Numbered from the stretch's first letter, positions 17,201-26,051 are shown. The stretch: DNA of 64,000 nt from Candidatus Vicinibacter proximus (GCA_016713905.1 JADJOE010000001.1:1117001-1181000), one strand, 5' to 3'. The notes: generated by a model from the sequence alone, not told the origin. A program made the numbers and translations.

Positions 17201-19233
17201 AAGGTTCTAGTTTGGGTTCAAAAAGAAATAATGTAAGTCAGGCCGGAATTTACAATGTTTCTGTAACGGACAGTAAAGGATGCAAAGGAGTTACATCTAA
17301 AGAATTAAAATTATTTAAACTTCCCTTTAGTAACTTTGATTTTACTCCAAATCTTGGAAATAATTACAATATTGATATTAGTAATCAAAGTTATCCAACA
17401 GAATCCGGCGCAGTAATTGTTAAGTATGAAATGTATATTGATGGGGTCAAAAAGCTTGATTCAAGTGCTTTTAAGAGTTATAATCATACCTTTGTAACTA
17501 CAGGAATTCACAAGATTATTTTGAAAGTTACGGATTCAAATGGCTGCATGAATATTTTTGAAAAAACTTACAAAATCCAAGATCTGAAGTGTGATGACCT
17601 GGCTTTCAAAATTAATTTTTCAAGCAAGGATAGTACATATTGTTATAGAGGAAATGATTCTATTTTTATAGACTTGGAATTAAATGAAAGTAAAATATTT
17701 CAGAGTTCTAATGGTATAGATTCATTCAGTATTCCAAGGTTTATAATAACAAACGGTAAAGGAGGTAATTTTAGAGATACCATAAATAAGGTAATATCTT
17801 CTAGTGGCAAAGATAGATTTATAAAAATTCCCGTGAATAAATTACGGACAGGAAAGGAGTCTTTTATAGTAGAAGTGACAGTATTATACCTGAATTCCAC
17901 TGGCGGAAAAGACCCATTAATTTGTTCGGCGGAATTGCCCTATGAAATATTTGACACAGTTAATTTAACTCTCGAAAGGGATAGTTTTTGTTTTAAAGAT
18001 TCTAAAAATTTGACTTTAATAAAATCCAATGGAAATAATGTTTCCGAATTAAAAATTAATGGGCAATTAAGGACGGACTTTAATTCTGTTTCCTATCCTT
18101 TTCCCATTACATTTGGCACAAGAGATAGTTTGTTAAATATTTTGTATGAAATTAAATCAGAAGGAGGGTGTACTTCTAAAAATTCATTAAAAGCATATGG
18201 ATTTTCACTTCCACCCGAAATCATGGATACCACAGTTTGTATAAATGATTCAGTGGTATTTTTTAAGAATATTGACACTAAAAATTTTGAATATTGCTGG
18301 AGCTATATAGGTAAATCTGAAGTATGTAACAAGATAATGAATTTAAAGGTTACAGAAAATCTTATAGCAAACTATAGTTTTAAAAATGTGAGAAGTGGAA
18401 CTCTTGAATGTAAGTCGGATCTGTCTTTTAATATTTCTGCAGTAGAGAGTCCTGATTTTATACTTGATAGTATTGCATGTTCTGGATTATACTTTATAAA
18501 GAATTTATCTAACTCTAAAGCTGTTTTAGCCTGGGAGTCAACTGGAAGCCTTAGCACTAAAGTAATTGACCGCAATAAGAATTTAATTTCAGTTTTAAAT
18601 GGTAGAGGTAAATTGATAGCACAGGCAAAAATTGGGTCCTGTTATAAAAGAGATACTTTAGATGTGGAAACTTCATCATTAGTAGACAATAGACTGCTTG
18701 ATAGTAGTTCCATAAAAAGTTTTATTTGTGGAGGCAAGAAATTGCTCTTTCCATCTGATTCAGGTTTATGTACAAAATGGATATCCTTTAATGAAGATGG
18801 ATTAATTGATACCTCATTCATGAGTTCTCTAGAATACAAAGTAGTTGACTTCGACTATTCAGATAATCACCATGTTTTTATGATGAGGTTTAATTGTTCA
18901 GATTCTTGCAATGGGTATATTTCCATTTTAAACGATAGAATTAAAGAGAAGGACTCTTGTAACATACTATCTCAGGCCAAAATGATTTTGTATCCCAATC
19001 CAAATAATGGACTATTTACGATAGAGTTTGATGGAATAGAGAAGGGGAATTATCAGATTGAAATTTTTAACCATTTAGGCCAATTGGTAGAAAGTGATAA
19101 TATCCAAATAACAGAGTCTGATTATAAACATCTGTATAGCTTCAAATCCTTTACTTCTGATGGAATTTACAGTCTTCGAATTGTTAATTCCAGCATAACT
19201 AAGTTTCATAAAAATTTGGTCATTTTGAAATGA
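14299..19233 (+). CDS. Giant repeat-rich T9SS surface protein (PKD-like and BIG2-like repeats)
   Basis: The 1644-residue protein starts at the ATG at 14299, which opens the signal peptide MRHFFFNLIFSYIIVGF to SFGEC. A TTG three codons upstream is less likely. After one PKD-like unit, residues 148-609 hold six 77-residue, nearly identical beta-sandwich repeats (KPVVNAGMDVAICKG ... VIVTVNP). Residues ~611-930 hold four bacterial Ig-like (BIG2-type) units (GGWSSNNTNVVTVD, SSSGCKDSV). A Cys-containing region of unclear fold follows. A type A T9SS sorting domain ends the protein (ILYPNPNNGLFTIEF ... YSLRIVN). It should be an elongated surface stalk or adhesin. It overlaps the next frame by ATGA and lies within the kinase/phosphatase cluster, so it may be the surface output or ligand of that system. 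Confidence 0.9.
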   Translation: MRHFFFNLIFSYIIVGFTPINSFGECSIINPAYINYKEDTPLTIVLFYNNLIEGIDKSQTIDKVAREGSIPLALTVSINGMGTICEGESSIFTAVPSGGTGSYNYLWSTAETTVSINVSIPGTYTVTVTDNGTSEMANTSKTVTVNPKPVVNAGMDVAICKGTSTTLMANGSMGTPPYTYNWDNGLGAGQNHNVSPISTTTYSVTVTDFNLCTSTDNVIVTVNPKPVVNAGMDVAICKGTSTTLMANGSMGTPPYTYNWDNGLGAGQNHNVSPISTTTYSVTVTDFNLCTSTDNVIVTVNPKPVVNAGMDVAICKGTSTTLMANGSMGTPPYTYNWDNGLGAGQNHNVSPISTTTYSVTVTDFNLCTSTDNVIVTVNPKPVVNAGMDVAICKGTSTTLMANGSMGTPPYTYNWDNGLGAGQNHNVSPISTTTYSVTVTDFNLCTSTDNVIVTVNPKPVVNAGMDVAICKGTSTTLMANGSMGTPPYTYNWDNGLGAGQNHNVSPISTTTYSVTVTDFNLCTSTDNVIVTVNPKPVVNAGMDVAICKGTSTTLMANGSMGTPPYTYNWDNGLGAGQNHNVSPISTTTYSVTATDFNLCMSSDTITVNVLDIPKAGKIDGDNFVCKGAMNFLSISGNSIPGGWSSNNTNVVTVDNSGKVMGQSAGSAVIKYTVVSSSGCKDSVQKDINVPFVNAGLISGPDQVCKQADISLKINGNSSQGLWSSDNTNVATVDNFGKVFGVNVGQAKIKYLVIGLNGCKDSVIQVMKINEKPSAGLISGANMLCKGSMIILTITGNSILGGWSSNDLSVLVVNAQGQVTGLKQGKTSVKYLVVSSEGCKDSFLKDITVNPLPNPGSISSNSGRFELCDDSSLDLTSNGDLNGKWSSSKLSIATIAQNNGKLTAISPGVSTVVYSVTNSFGCVDSTSKDFTVNSNPKVEIDGIGSICKNDTTEFIAEVMEGTPTYFYVWDKGSSLGSKRNNVSQAGIYNVSVTDSKGCKGVTSKELKLFKLPFSNFDFTPNLGNNYNIDISNQSYPTESGAVIVKYEMYIDGVKKLDSSAFKSYNHTFVTTGIHKIILKVTDSNGCMNIFEKTYKIQDLKCDDLAFKINFSSKDSTYCYRGNDSIFIDLELNESKIFQSSNGIDSFSIPRFIITNGKGGNFRDTINKVISSSGKDRFIKIPVNKLRTGKESFIVEVTVLYLNSTGGKDPLICSAELPYEIFDTVNLTLERDSFCFKDSKNLTLIKSNGNNVSELKINGQLRTDFNSVSYPFPITFGTRDSLLNILYEIKSEGGCTSKNSLKAYGFSLPPEIMDTTVCINDSVVFFKNIDTKNFEYCWSYIGKSEVCNKIMNLKVTENLIANYSFKNVRSGTLECKSDLSFNISAVESPDFILDSIACSGLYFIKNLSNSKAVLAWESTGSLSTKVIDRNKNLISVLNGRGKLIAQAKIGSCYKRDTLDVETSSLVDNRLLDSSSIKSFICGGKKLLFPSDSGLCTKWISFNEDGLIDTSFMSSLEYKVVDFDYSDNHHVFMMRFNCSDSCNGYISILNDRIKEKDSCNILSQAKMILYPNPNNGLFTIEFDGIEKGNYQIEIFNHLGQLVESDNIQITESDYKHLYSFKSFTSDGIYSLRIVNSSITKFHKNLVILK
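14740..16125 (+). repeat. Six tandem 231-bp in-frame repeats
   Basis: Copies start at 14740, 14971, 15202, 15433, 15664 and 15895, exactly 231 bases (77 codons) apart. They differ only at a handful of mostly synonymous sites: CCAGTGGTG or CCAGTAGTG, CTTGGGG or CTTGGAG, AAAGGT or AAGGGT, TGCACT or TGTACT. The final copy diverges at its end (ATGTCATCGGAT). Confidence 0.95.
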
Positions 19234-19289
19234 ATATAATAATGAAGATGCAATTAATTTATAATAAAATCACCCTAACAATATTTAAA

Positions 19290-20726
19290 ATGAAGTTATT
19301 TATTATATCCCTTCTTTTTTATGCTACATTTATTATAAATGGAGTTGGGCAAACAAATCTATTGGAAATTAGGGAAGATGAAAAAACCAAAATATCTGAA
19401 GATTCTGAAAATGTAAAGTCTGAAATAAAAGACTTGTTAACAAAATTTTTAATTCGCTTTCAGCAAGCCAGCACAATGATAGATTTATCATTGCCTTCCA
19501 CAGATGAGCAACTTATTTCTGCTGAAAGTCAAAGCAGGTTTACTTCAAATTTTTCTTATAGTTCGAAAATTTATAATGACTTACAATTATATCCGGAAGT
19601 AATCTCTCCAAAGGATTACGCAGCATTCGTGGCAACCTATTATCCAAAAGGGATTTCCCCAAGTGAACTCACTTTTACGGATGTTCTTTTAAAAGATTTA
19701 AGATTTAATGTTGAAGCGCAGATATATGAAATCTCTATAAGAGTATCTAAGGTTTTAAATACTGCAGTGGATGAAAATAAGTTAAATCCCAAAAAGTCAA
19801 AAATCAAGACTTATAAAGAAGGTAGAGAGCATAAGCTCGATATGGTCATTAATGTTTCTGAATCTTTAGACTACAAGACGATGTCTATACTTAGTATTAT
19901 TGGAGAAAGAAAGGAGAGGCCTGCTGAAAAGAAAAGGTGGCTCAATCTTTCAATCACTGCCGGGCTGAATAAACCAGAAATTGGAATTCAAGCTTGGGCA
20001 AATAATAGTTCTTCATTAATAAAGGTTTCTCCAGGTATAAGTTTTGGACCCGGTTTAAGTTATTCTTTGGAAATTCTTAGAAGGAAAGGGCATTATTTTG
20101 TAGGAGGCATAAATTCTGTTTATCATACATTCAACATTAAATCAGATCAGATAGATTGTAATTTTGAAAATCAAGTGTTGGCTGCTTCTGGAATTAGAGG
20201 GGCACATGTATTAAGAATTAAAGATTTTAGTGAAAGTTCAATATTTACTCTAGAAGGTTTATTTGGACTTTCCTTTAATTTTACGCCAAATTCTATTATT
20301 AATTCTTATGGTTTAGGGCTTTTTATAAAGCCTGTTTATTCTGTTTATTCAGGAAAAGCGAATGGAAAGTTGACCATGCATCAGATAGTTGGGAATACTG
20401 AAGTTTGGTGCACAGAGGAGCTCAATCAAATACCCGAACGAAATTTTAATCCACTTAATTTTTTCATATCAGCGTCACCATTTTACGAATTCGATGTTGA
20501 TAGACGTGGATATCGAAGAATGAGAATTAATTTAGATATAAATTATTCTTTAACCAATTGGATTAAAGGACAAGATGGGAATTTGGCTTCATCTGATTTC
20601 ATCTCAGGTAATCAAATTATAAATCCATCACTAAATAATATAAGTTTATTGTTTTCTTCTTTTAAACCTCATTATTTGGGGTTTAGGTTAGAATATAAGT
20701 TTAATTTAAATCCAAATACTCAATGA
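19290..20726 (+). CDS. Predicted outer-membrane beta-barrel protein
   Basis: The start at 19290 opens a good signal peptide (MKLFIISLLFYATFIINGVG). A longer frame begins at 19230 and overlaps the preceding stop as ATGA, which is the alternative. Mature residues ~20-190 are charged and mixed alpha/beta without a recognised fold. From ~210 onward alternating hydrophobic/polar strands dominate (WLNLSITAGLN, FGPGLSYSLEILRR, HYFVGGINSVYHTF), and the protein ends in LGFRLEYKFNLNPNTQ. That is the pattern of a small outer-membrane barrel with an N-terminal periplasmic domain. The family is not known. It lies between the giant surface protein and the TssR-like gene, so it is probably the outer-membrane member of the system. 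Confidence 0.8.
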   Translation: MKLFIISLLFYATFIINGVGQTNLLEIREDEKTKISEDSENVKSEIKDLLTKFLIRFQQASTMIDLSLPSTDEQLISAESQSRFTSNFSYSSKIYNDLQLYPEVISPKDYAAFVATYYPKGISPSELTFTDVLLKDLRFNVEAQIYEISIRVSKVLNTAVDENKLNPKKSKIKTYKEGREHKLDMVINVSESLDYKTMSILSIIGERKERPAEKKRWLNLSITAGLNKPEIGIQAWANNSSSLIKVSPGISFGPGLSYSLEILRRKGHYFVGGINSVYHTFNIKSDQIDCNFENQVLAASGIRGAHVLRIKDFSESSIFTLEGLFGLSFNFTPNSIINSYGLGLFIKPVYSVYSGKANGKLTMHQIVGNTEVWCTEELNQIPERNFNPLNFFISASPFYEFDVDRRGYRRMRINLDINYSLTNWIKGQDGNLASSDFISGNQIINPSLNNISLLFSSFKPHYLGFRLEYKFNLNPNTQ

Positions 20727-23248
20727 TGCTCAGAACTAAAAATGTCTTATTATTATTATTAGTTTTATTAATTGCTTTTGAATTTAGTTATGCTCAAGAT
20801 TTTAAAAGAGTTTTGGGATTTCCGGAGCATTTTATTCGACCTAAAGATAAGTTAGGCTCTGACTATAATGATTATATGGTTCAGAGGAGTAGTCTGTCCA
20901 AAAGTGTACCATGGATTGTAGTTTCGGATAGAACGAATAATCCAACATTTAATAAACCTTCAGAATCCAGCGGTGAAAAGGAACGACTACCATTTAGAGG
21001 GGTGTATTATGTCGTAGAGGAGGAAGGAGAATGGGTTCATGTTGTAAATCTTGGTAAAAAGTTAATAGGTGGATTAGATATTAAATTAGGAACTGCGCTT
21101 ACAGATAGAGGCTGGGTCAAAAAGCGAAATATGCTGTTGTGGCAGACTCCATTAAGAAATCCTGTGAATGGAATAATACTTAAATCTCTATTGCTTTATT
21201 CTGCAAGAGCTGTTGTTGATATTGCAAATGGTGATTTGGGGAAAACCGTTAAATTTCTTGATGCTCCAATGTCTAATGGGCAGGTATTAGATGATAAGTT
21301 GCTTTATGAATTTTTCTTTATCCTTAAAAGGGAAAATGGATTTGTTTTACTTGGTTCTGAAGCAAATTTTTCGGATCTCAAATCTAATGATCCAAGGATA
21401 TTAGGTTGGATAAGTGAGGTCAAACAGGCACCTTGGGATACTAGACTTTGCTTAGAGCCAAATTTCAAACCAGAGGCATTTAAAGAGAGAAAAAATCGCA
21501 CCGATTGTCGTATTCATTTATATAAACAGTCAGTAAGTGCATCAGATAATTTTCGGACAGGCGCTACAAGAGATTATGATGGAATATATGATCCTGTTGT
21601 GGCAGACCCTAGAGAGATAGCTAAGGATGGATTAAGGTTTAAAGGGTATAAAATGAGGCTGCCAGTGCTTAAGGTCGATCCAAGTCCCAAATCAGAATGG
21701 TTCTTTAGTGGAGCTTTAGGTGGTCTTGGGTCTGATGGACAATTTAAACTTGAGGATAATGACATGGCAAAAATACAAAGTGCTTTTGTGGCTCAAAAGA
21801 AAAAGCAATCCAATTGGAATATTTTTTTTCTAATAGAAGCATCTGAATCCATGAGAGCATGGAAACCGGCAATGATTGCTGCGCTTGAAAATATAAGAAA
21901 GGAGATAAGTAGCGAGGAAAATGTTAGTTTTGGTGTTGGTTTTTACAGAGATGCAAAACTAACTGGAGCCCCTCCCTTCTTTTCAGTTAAGACAAGGAGT
22001 CGTGATCTGCAAGATATTTACAAATTTATTAATCAACAGGAGTTTATAGCTGAAGAGGTAGATCCACACACAGCATTAAATTATGGAATTAAACAGGGAC
22101 TAATTAAATCAGGATTTGGTGAAGACGAGACAAATATCTTTTATCTTTTTGCCAATAACCCAGATTTCAGTCAAGACGCTATGTTAGATTTTAAGTGTAA
22201 TAATATTGAGTGTCCTGAGAAAGTGACGGTAGATGATATCTCCTCATTGATGCAGGATAAAAAAGTGCATTTTATTTCCATTCAACCATCCGCATCTGAT
22301 TTTTACTTGGCTCGTGATATGCGTGACAGAATTGAGGATATCATGGCGGAGTCTTCAAAGAGAATTTTTGAGAGTAACAAAAGTGTTGGCAAAATGCTTG
22401 AATCTTTTGTAAAGTTCGATAATCCCAGAATAATTGAAACCAGTACAGGTAAAACTGTAAAGGAAGGAGCATTTGTATCCAAGTTAGTCCATCCTGAAAC
22501 TAATTCTGCAGGTATCGGCAAGCAAGGATTTTCAGATGCCATCTCGAAATCTTTTAGCGAAATTAAGGAAAGAACAAATTCAATTACTGAAGTACTGAAC
22601 AAACTTATTCTCAATGGAGAGTCTGCATTGGATCTTAAAGATGATATTTCAATTGGTAAATTCGGAAATGGAATAATAGATAATATCAATGATATACTTA
22701 AAAATGCTGGATATTCTGAAGTTAGTAAAAGTGTGATTAATCAGATAATACAAAGAAAAATAAGATTATATCAGGAGGTCTTTGTTTCTAGAAGATCGGC
22801 CGGGGCAAATTATGATGCATTTTCTCCTGTTTTGTTTTTTCCGCGAGAAGAATTAAGGGATTATATAAATGAATTACAAAATTTGAGTGTGTTAGTAGAA
22901 AAAAATGACATTGAGATGCGAAGAGGATTAAAAAGCCATTTAGAGAATCTTTTTAGTAAATATTCAGGAACAAAGAAAATGCCTAAAGATTTAAACCTGG
23001 AGGATATTTGTAAAGCATTAGCCGGTAATGGGTTTGAATTTAAGCGAGCTGATAATTTTGAAATTAGTGACCTCGTTAAGGATAACATCCAAAGTGATAT
23101 GATCCGGAGTTTTATTGGAGAAATTACTGCTAAAATGGAAAGATTGGATAAGATTGTAAACAATCCAAAAATATATGCAGAATATATTTATACCACGCCT
23201 GGAAGTGGGGAGAATTATTTTTGGATACCATTTGAAGAAGTATTTTAG
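20723..23248 (+). CDS. TssR-like secreted VWA protein
   Basis: The 841-residue protein has a signal peptide (MMLRTKNVLLLLLVLLIAF to YAQ). The N-terminal part (SVPWIVVSDRTNNPTF, FRGVYYVVEEEGEWVHVV, GWVKKRNMLLW) resembles TssR of the Bacteroidota type VI secretion systems (subtype iii), as does the overall length and the central VWA-type domain at ~365-545. The MIDAS motif reads EASES (residues 372-376), with Glu for the usual first Asp, and PHTALNYG follows later. The last ~290 residues are mostly helical. It should be periplasmic or bound to the outer membrane and work as a protein-contact domain. No other T6SS component (TssB/C/K, Hcp, VgrG, ClpV) is in the window. The TssR match is from memory of the family and needs a profile search. 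It overlaps the previous stop by ATGA. Confidence 0.8.
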   Translation: MMLRTKNVLLLLLVLLIAFEFSYAQDFKRVLGFPEHFIRPKDKLGSDYNDYMVQRSSLSKSVPWIVVSDRTNNPTFNKPSESSGEKERLPFRGVYYVVEEEGEWVHVVNLGKKLIGGLDIKLGTALTDRGWVKKRNMLLWQTPLRNPVNGIILKSLLLYSARAVVDIANGDLGKTVKFLDAPMSNGQVLDDKLLYEFFFILKRENGFVLLGSEANFSDLKSNDPRILGWISEVKQAPWDTRLCLEPNFKPEAFKERKNRTDCRIHLYKQSVSASDNFRTGATRDYDGIYDPVVADPREIAKDGLRFKGYKMRLPVLKVDPSPKSEWFFSGALGGLGSDGQFKLEDNDMAKIQSAFVAQKKKQSNWNIFFLIEASESMRAWKPAMIAALENIRKEISSEENVSFGVGFYRDAKLTGAPPFFSVKTRSRDLQDIYKFINQQEFIAEEVDPHTALNYGIKQGLIKSGFGEDETNIFYLFANNPDFSQDAMLDFKCNNIECPEKVTVDDISSLMQDKKVHFISIQPSASDFYLARDMRDRIEDIMAESSKRIFESNKSVGKMLESFVKFDNPRIIETSTGKTVKEGAFVSKLVHPETNSAGIGKQGFSDAISKSFSEIKERTNSITEVLNKLILNGESALDLKDDISIGKFGNGIIDNINDILKNAGYSEVSKSVINQIIQRKIRLYQEVFVSRRSAGANYDAFSPVLFFPREELRDYINELQNLSVLVEKNDIEMRRGLKSHLENLFSKYSGTKKMPKDLNLEDICKALAGNGFEFKRADNFEISDLVKDNIQSDMIRSFIGEITAKMERLDKIVNNPKIYAEYIYTTPGSGENYFWIPFEEVF

Positions 23249-23249
23249 G

Positions 23250-24092
23250 ATGGAAGAGCCAAAAGTTTATGAGATAAAAAATTTACTTTGTGGATATAAA
23301 AGTGATCATCCTGTCTTGTTTATTAAAGATTTGACAATTGAGAGATCGACGCTTTATTTTATAGTGGGTCCTTCAGGAATTGGCAAAAGCACTTTCATAG
23401 AGGCATTGGGCTTAATGAACAACACCATATTGGATGGAACAAATTCAACATTTAGGTACACAAATAAGGTTGGTGATATTCACGATCTTTCATTGGTATG
23501 GAAAAACTCACTTCATACCATTGATAAATTTAGGAAAAATTATTTTAGCTTTCTTTTTCAAAATAATTTTTTAATGCCGAATTTCACTTCGGGAGAAAAT
23601 ATGATGTTTACTGCATTGCTTAAGGGAGATAGTTTAGATTATGTTGAAAGGAATATATTAGAACTTATGGCCAAAGTAGATTTAAGTAATGATTTATTTA
23701 CAAGAGAGGTAAGCCAACTATCTGGTGGACAAAAACAACGAGTGGCATTTATAAGATCATTAGTAGCTTCATGCGAAGTTTTATTTGCAGATGAACCCAC
23801 TGGTAATCTTGATCAAATTACAGCCCGAAAAATACTTAAATTGATGAAGGAAGAAAATCTTCAAAGGTCTAGAACCGCAATGATTGTAAGTCATGATTTG
23901 GATATGGCGATTGAGTTTGCTGATGTAATTGTGCCAATAGTTAAAAGTGCATCAAAGGATACCACGTCTGGAATAATTGATCATTGTTATAATTTTAGGA
24001 AAAAGGATGATTTTTGGGTTGATCATGAAAATAACCGGCTATTTGATATTAAGAGTTTATTAATTCAGATGTACCAAGAAGAAGTTTTATGA
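23250..24092 (+). CDS. ABC transporter ATPase (LolD/MacB type)
   Basis: The start at 23250 lies one base after the preceding stop. An in-frame start at 23175 would overlap that gene by 74 bases. The 281-residue protein has Walker A GPSGIGKST, Q-loop FLFQNNFLMPN, signature LSGGQKQRVAF, Walker B VLFADEPTGNLD and H-loop VSHD. The closest family is LolD/MacB/FtsE, whose ATPases power FtsX-type permeases that move lipoproteins or transmit force to periplasmic partners. A ~40-residue C-terminal extension follows the H-loop. It pairs with the permease downstream, which it overlaps by ATGA, and belongs to the signalling cluster. Confidence 0.93.
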   Translation: MEEPKVYEIKNLLCGYKSDHPVLFIKDLTIERSTLYFIVGPSGIGKSTFIEALGLMNNTILDGTNSTFRYTNKVGDIHDLSLVWKNSLHTIDKFRKNYFSFLFQNNFLMPNFTSGENMMFTALLKGDSLDYVERNILELMAKVDLSNDLFTREVSQLSGGQKQRVAFIRSLVASCEVLFADEPTGNLDQITARKILKLMKEENLQRSRTAMIVSHDLDMAIEFADVIVPIVKSASKDTTSGIIDHCYNFRKKDDFWVDHENNRLFDIKSLLIQMYQEEVL

Positions 24093-25564
24093 AGCCACAA
24101 AAGGTCTCCTATTATGATCTCTTGAAATCTAAGGAATACCTTGCATTTAAAGGGAGAAATAGTATAAATCAGGTAATTTTGATTTTAATTATAACCCTTT
24201 CTCTCGGTTGTATAGGATTGGCTTTACAGATTTATTACTCTTTGCAAGAAAAAATGAGTAACCCTTTTACGAACTGGGTTGACCTTCCTGTAAGTGTTGG
24301 ATTTCAAGACAGTATTAAAACGATGGAAGACCATGTTTTGCGTGATGAAAAAACTAACCAATTTTATCTGAATTCTATAGTTGAGTACAATCAAAGACTT
24401 CAGGCCATATTTGAACCTAATTTACAACATAAAAATTATCTTTTTTTACGTTCAATGCAATATGATGAAGATCTATTTAAGAAGTTTACTGACCTTTCAA
24501 ATATTGTTTATGGAAAATATGATGATAGTTGGACTGGAGAGATTTGTAAGATAATCATAACCGAAGAATTATTTAAGTCATCGGAATATGTTTGGGATGA
24601 AAAGAACGGATTGAAAATCGCACTACCATTCAGAGACAGTACCATTCTATTAGATGTTTTAGCTGTGGTCAAGGATATACCGAATCTAGCTGATATAGTA
24701 TGTTCGGCCGAAATGATGAACTTATTAAGCAATCCTGTTGACGAAAGCAAGTTTTACCGCACGGGAAATATTTCAGAGGTTACATTTCTATTGCAAAACA
24801 AAATTGAACAATTTGATGATGATATATTATCCGGTAATTCTCTAGAGTCTTTTGAAATCAACCCAGTTTTACTTTATGGAGAAAGGGTTTTCTATTTGAC
24901 AAAATTAAACTTTAGAGATTATTTAGATTATCCTAGAAAGGATTCTATTATGAAATATTTAATTCTAAAGAGTGGAGGTATTGTAGAAGATTTAATAGAC
25001 TGGGAGTGTGTGGCAGGCAATCGAAATTTTAACAGGCCACAATTCTTAGCTTTTAATTTTTCAAAATTGGATCGCATTAGAGATTTTAAGGACCACTTAT
25101 TAAAAAATTATGCTATTCCTCTGGATATTTCTGAAGTAGATGATAAAGAAAATTTTGCTTTAGTAAGTAAATTGGCAATTTCTGCAATTTTAAGCATAAT
25201 ACTAATTGGTGCCATGTGCCTTGTAATATTTATGTACTTTCTTATCAAAAGTCATATTGAAAGTGTAAAACAAAACATTGGCACATTTATGGCATTTGGA
25301 CTCTCGCAATCATTAATTATAAAAGCATATTTGACTGTTATTATTAAACTTATGTTATCAAGTACGGTTGCTGCAGTTTTTATTTTACTTTTCTTTAATC
25401 TGACATGCCAGATATTTGTAGGAAAATATTTTATTTTAGTTTTTCATATACTCATATTTATTGTTACTTTTTTATTTATTTTAGTTGGTTTTATAATTGG
25501 AAATTTATTAGTTTCAAAAATGTGTAGGAATACACCAGGTAATTTGATTTATAACCGAGTTTAA
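24089..25564 (+). CDS. FtsX/MacB-type ABC permease
   Basis: The 491-residue protein has the FtsX/MacB layout: a first membrane helix (~28-51, QVILILIITLSLGCIGLALQ), a periplasmic domain of ~300 residues, then three helices (ISAILSIILIGAMCLVIFMY, STVAAVFILLFFNL, VFHILIFIVTFLFILVGFII). The conserved coupling region MAFGLSQSLI lies between the second and third helices. The periplasmic part is unlike the MacB or LolC domains I can recall and has no recognised fold. With the ATPase it should form a homodimeric mechanotransmitter or lipoprotein-release pump. The likely clients are the lipoproteins and the VWA protein of the same cluster. Confidence 0.9.
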   Translation: MKPQKVSYYDLLKSKEYLAFKGRNSINQVILILIITLSLGCIGLALQIYYSLQEKMSNPFTNWVDLPVSVGFQDSIKTMEDHVLRDEKTNQFYLNSIVEYNQRLQAIFEPNLQHKNYLFLRSMQYDEDLFKKFTDLSNIVYGKYDDSWTGEICKIIITEELFKSSEYVWDEKNGLKIALPFRDSTILLDVLAVVKDIPNLADIVCSAEMMNLLSNPVDESKFYRTGNISEVTFLLQNKIEQFDDDILSGNSLESFEINPVLLYGERVFYLTKLNFRDYLDYPRKDSIMKYLILKSGGIVEDLIDWECVAGNRNFNRPQFLAFNFSKLDRIRDFKDHLLKNYAIPLDISEVDDKENFALVSKLAISAILSIILIGAMCLVIFMYFLIKSHIESVKQNIGTFMAFGLSQSLIIKAYLTVIIKLMLSSTVAAVFILLFFNLTCQIFVGKYFILVFHILIFIVTFLFILVGFIIGNLLVSKMCRNTPGNLIYNRV

Positions 25565-25574
25565 TTTTTATTTT

Positions 25575-26051
25575 GTGAAAGCGATAACTGAAATTATTTT
25601 ATTATCATTTTTTATTTCATGCACTTCATGCTCTAATAGTAATGATCAAAAAGTTCTAAGTAGTGGTTATGCAATGTTGGATTCAACTCTATTGAAAGAA
25701 GTAAACATGCAAACTCCAGATTCTATAAGTACAATAGATCCATCAATTTCTATATCTATGGTCAACCCTGAAACTAAGGCAAAGGAAGGGAAAGCCGATA
25801 GTACATATGCTGTAAAAATAAAAAATGACGCTGATCGAAGTATAAATAAGGCTAAGCCTTGTGAGCAGATTATGGAGGATTTCAAATCAATTGTAGATGA
25901 AGTTATTAAAACTAAGGATCCAACACTTTTTGAACAACGTGGTTGGAATAAAAACGATCCATTTTTTCAGGGTTGTTTGAAATCAGATAAAGATTTCCAA
26001 GAAAAGTATTATAAATTAAATGACTTGTTAAAAAGTACATTCTCAAAGTAG
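25575..26051 (+). CDS. Small lipoprotein at the end of the cluster
   Basis: The 158-residue protein starts at GTG 25575, giving the signal MKAITEIILLSFFISCTSC, with a Cys at 16 or 19 as the lipidation site. The rest is Lys/Asp/Ser-rich with two later Cys residues (CEQIMEDF, FFQGCLKSDKDF), which could pair. No family is recognised. It begins 10 bases after the permease stop, so it is the last gene of the 6.9-26 kb cluster. It may be a client of the ABC transporter. Confidence 0.75.
   Translation: MKAITEIILLSFFISCTSCSNSNDQKVLSSGYAMLDSTLLKEVNMQTPDSISTIDPSISISMVNPETKAKEGKADSTYAVKIKNDADRSINKAKPCEQIMEDFKSIVDEVIKTKDPTLFEQRGWNKNDPFFQGCLKSDKDFQEKYYKLNDLLKSTFSK

Noticed and set aside
20723..26051. A complete type VI secretion locus
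   Set aside because: Only a TssR-like gene is present. Sheath, tube, baseplate and ClpV genes are absent in the window.
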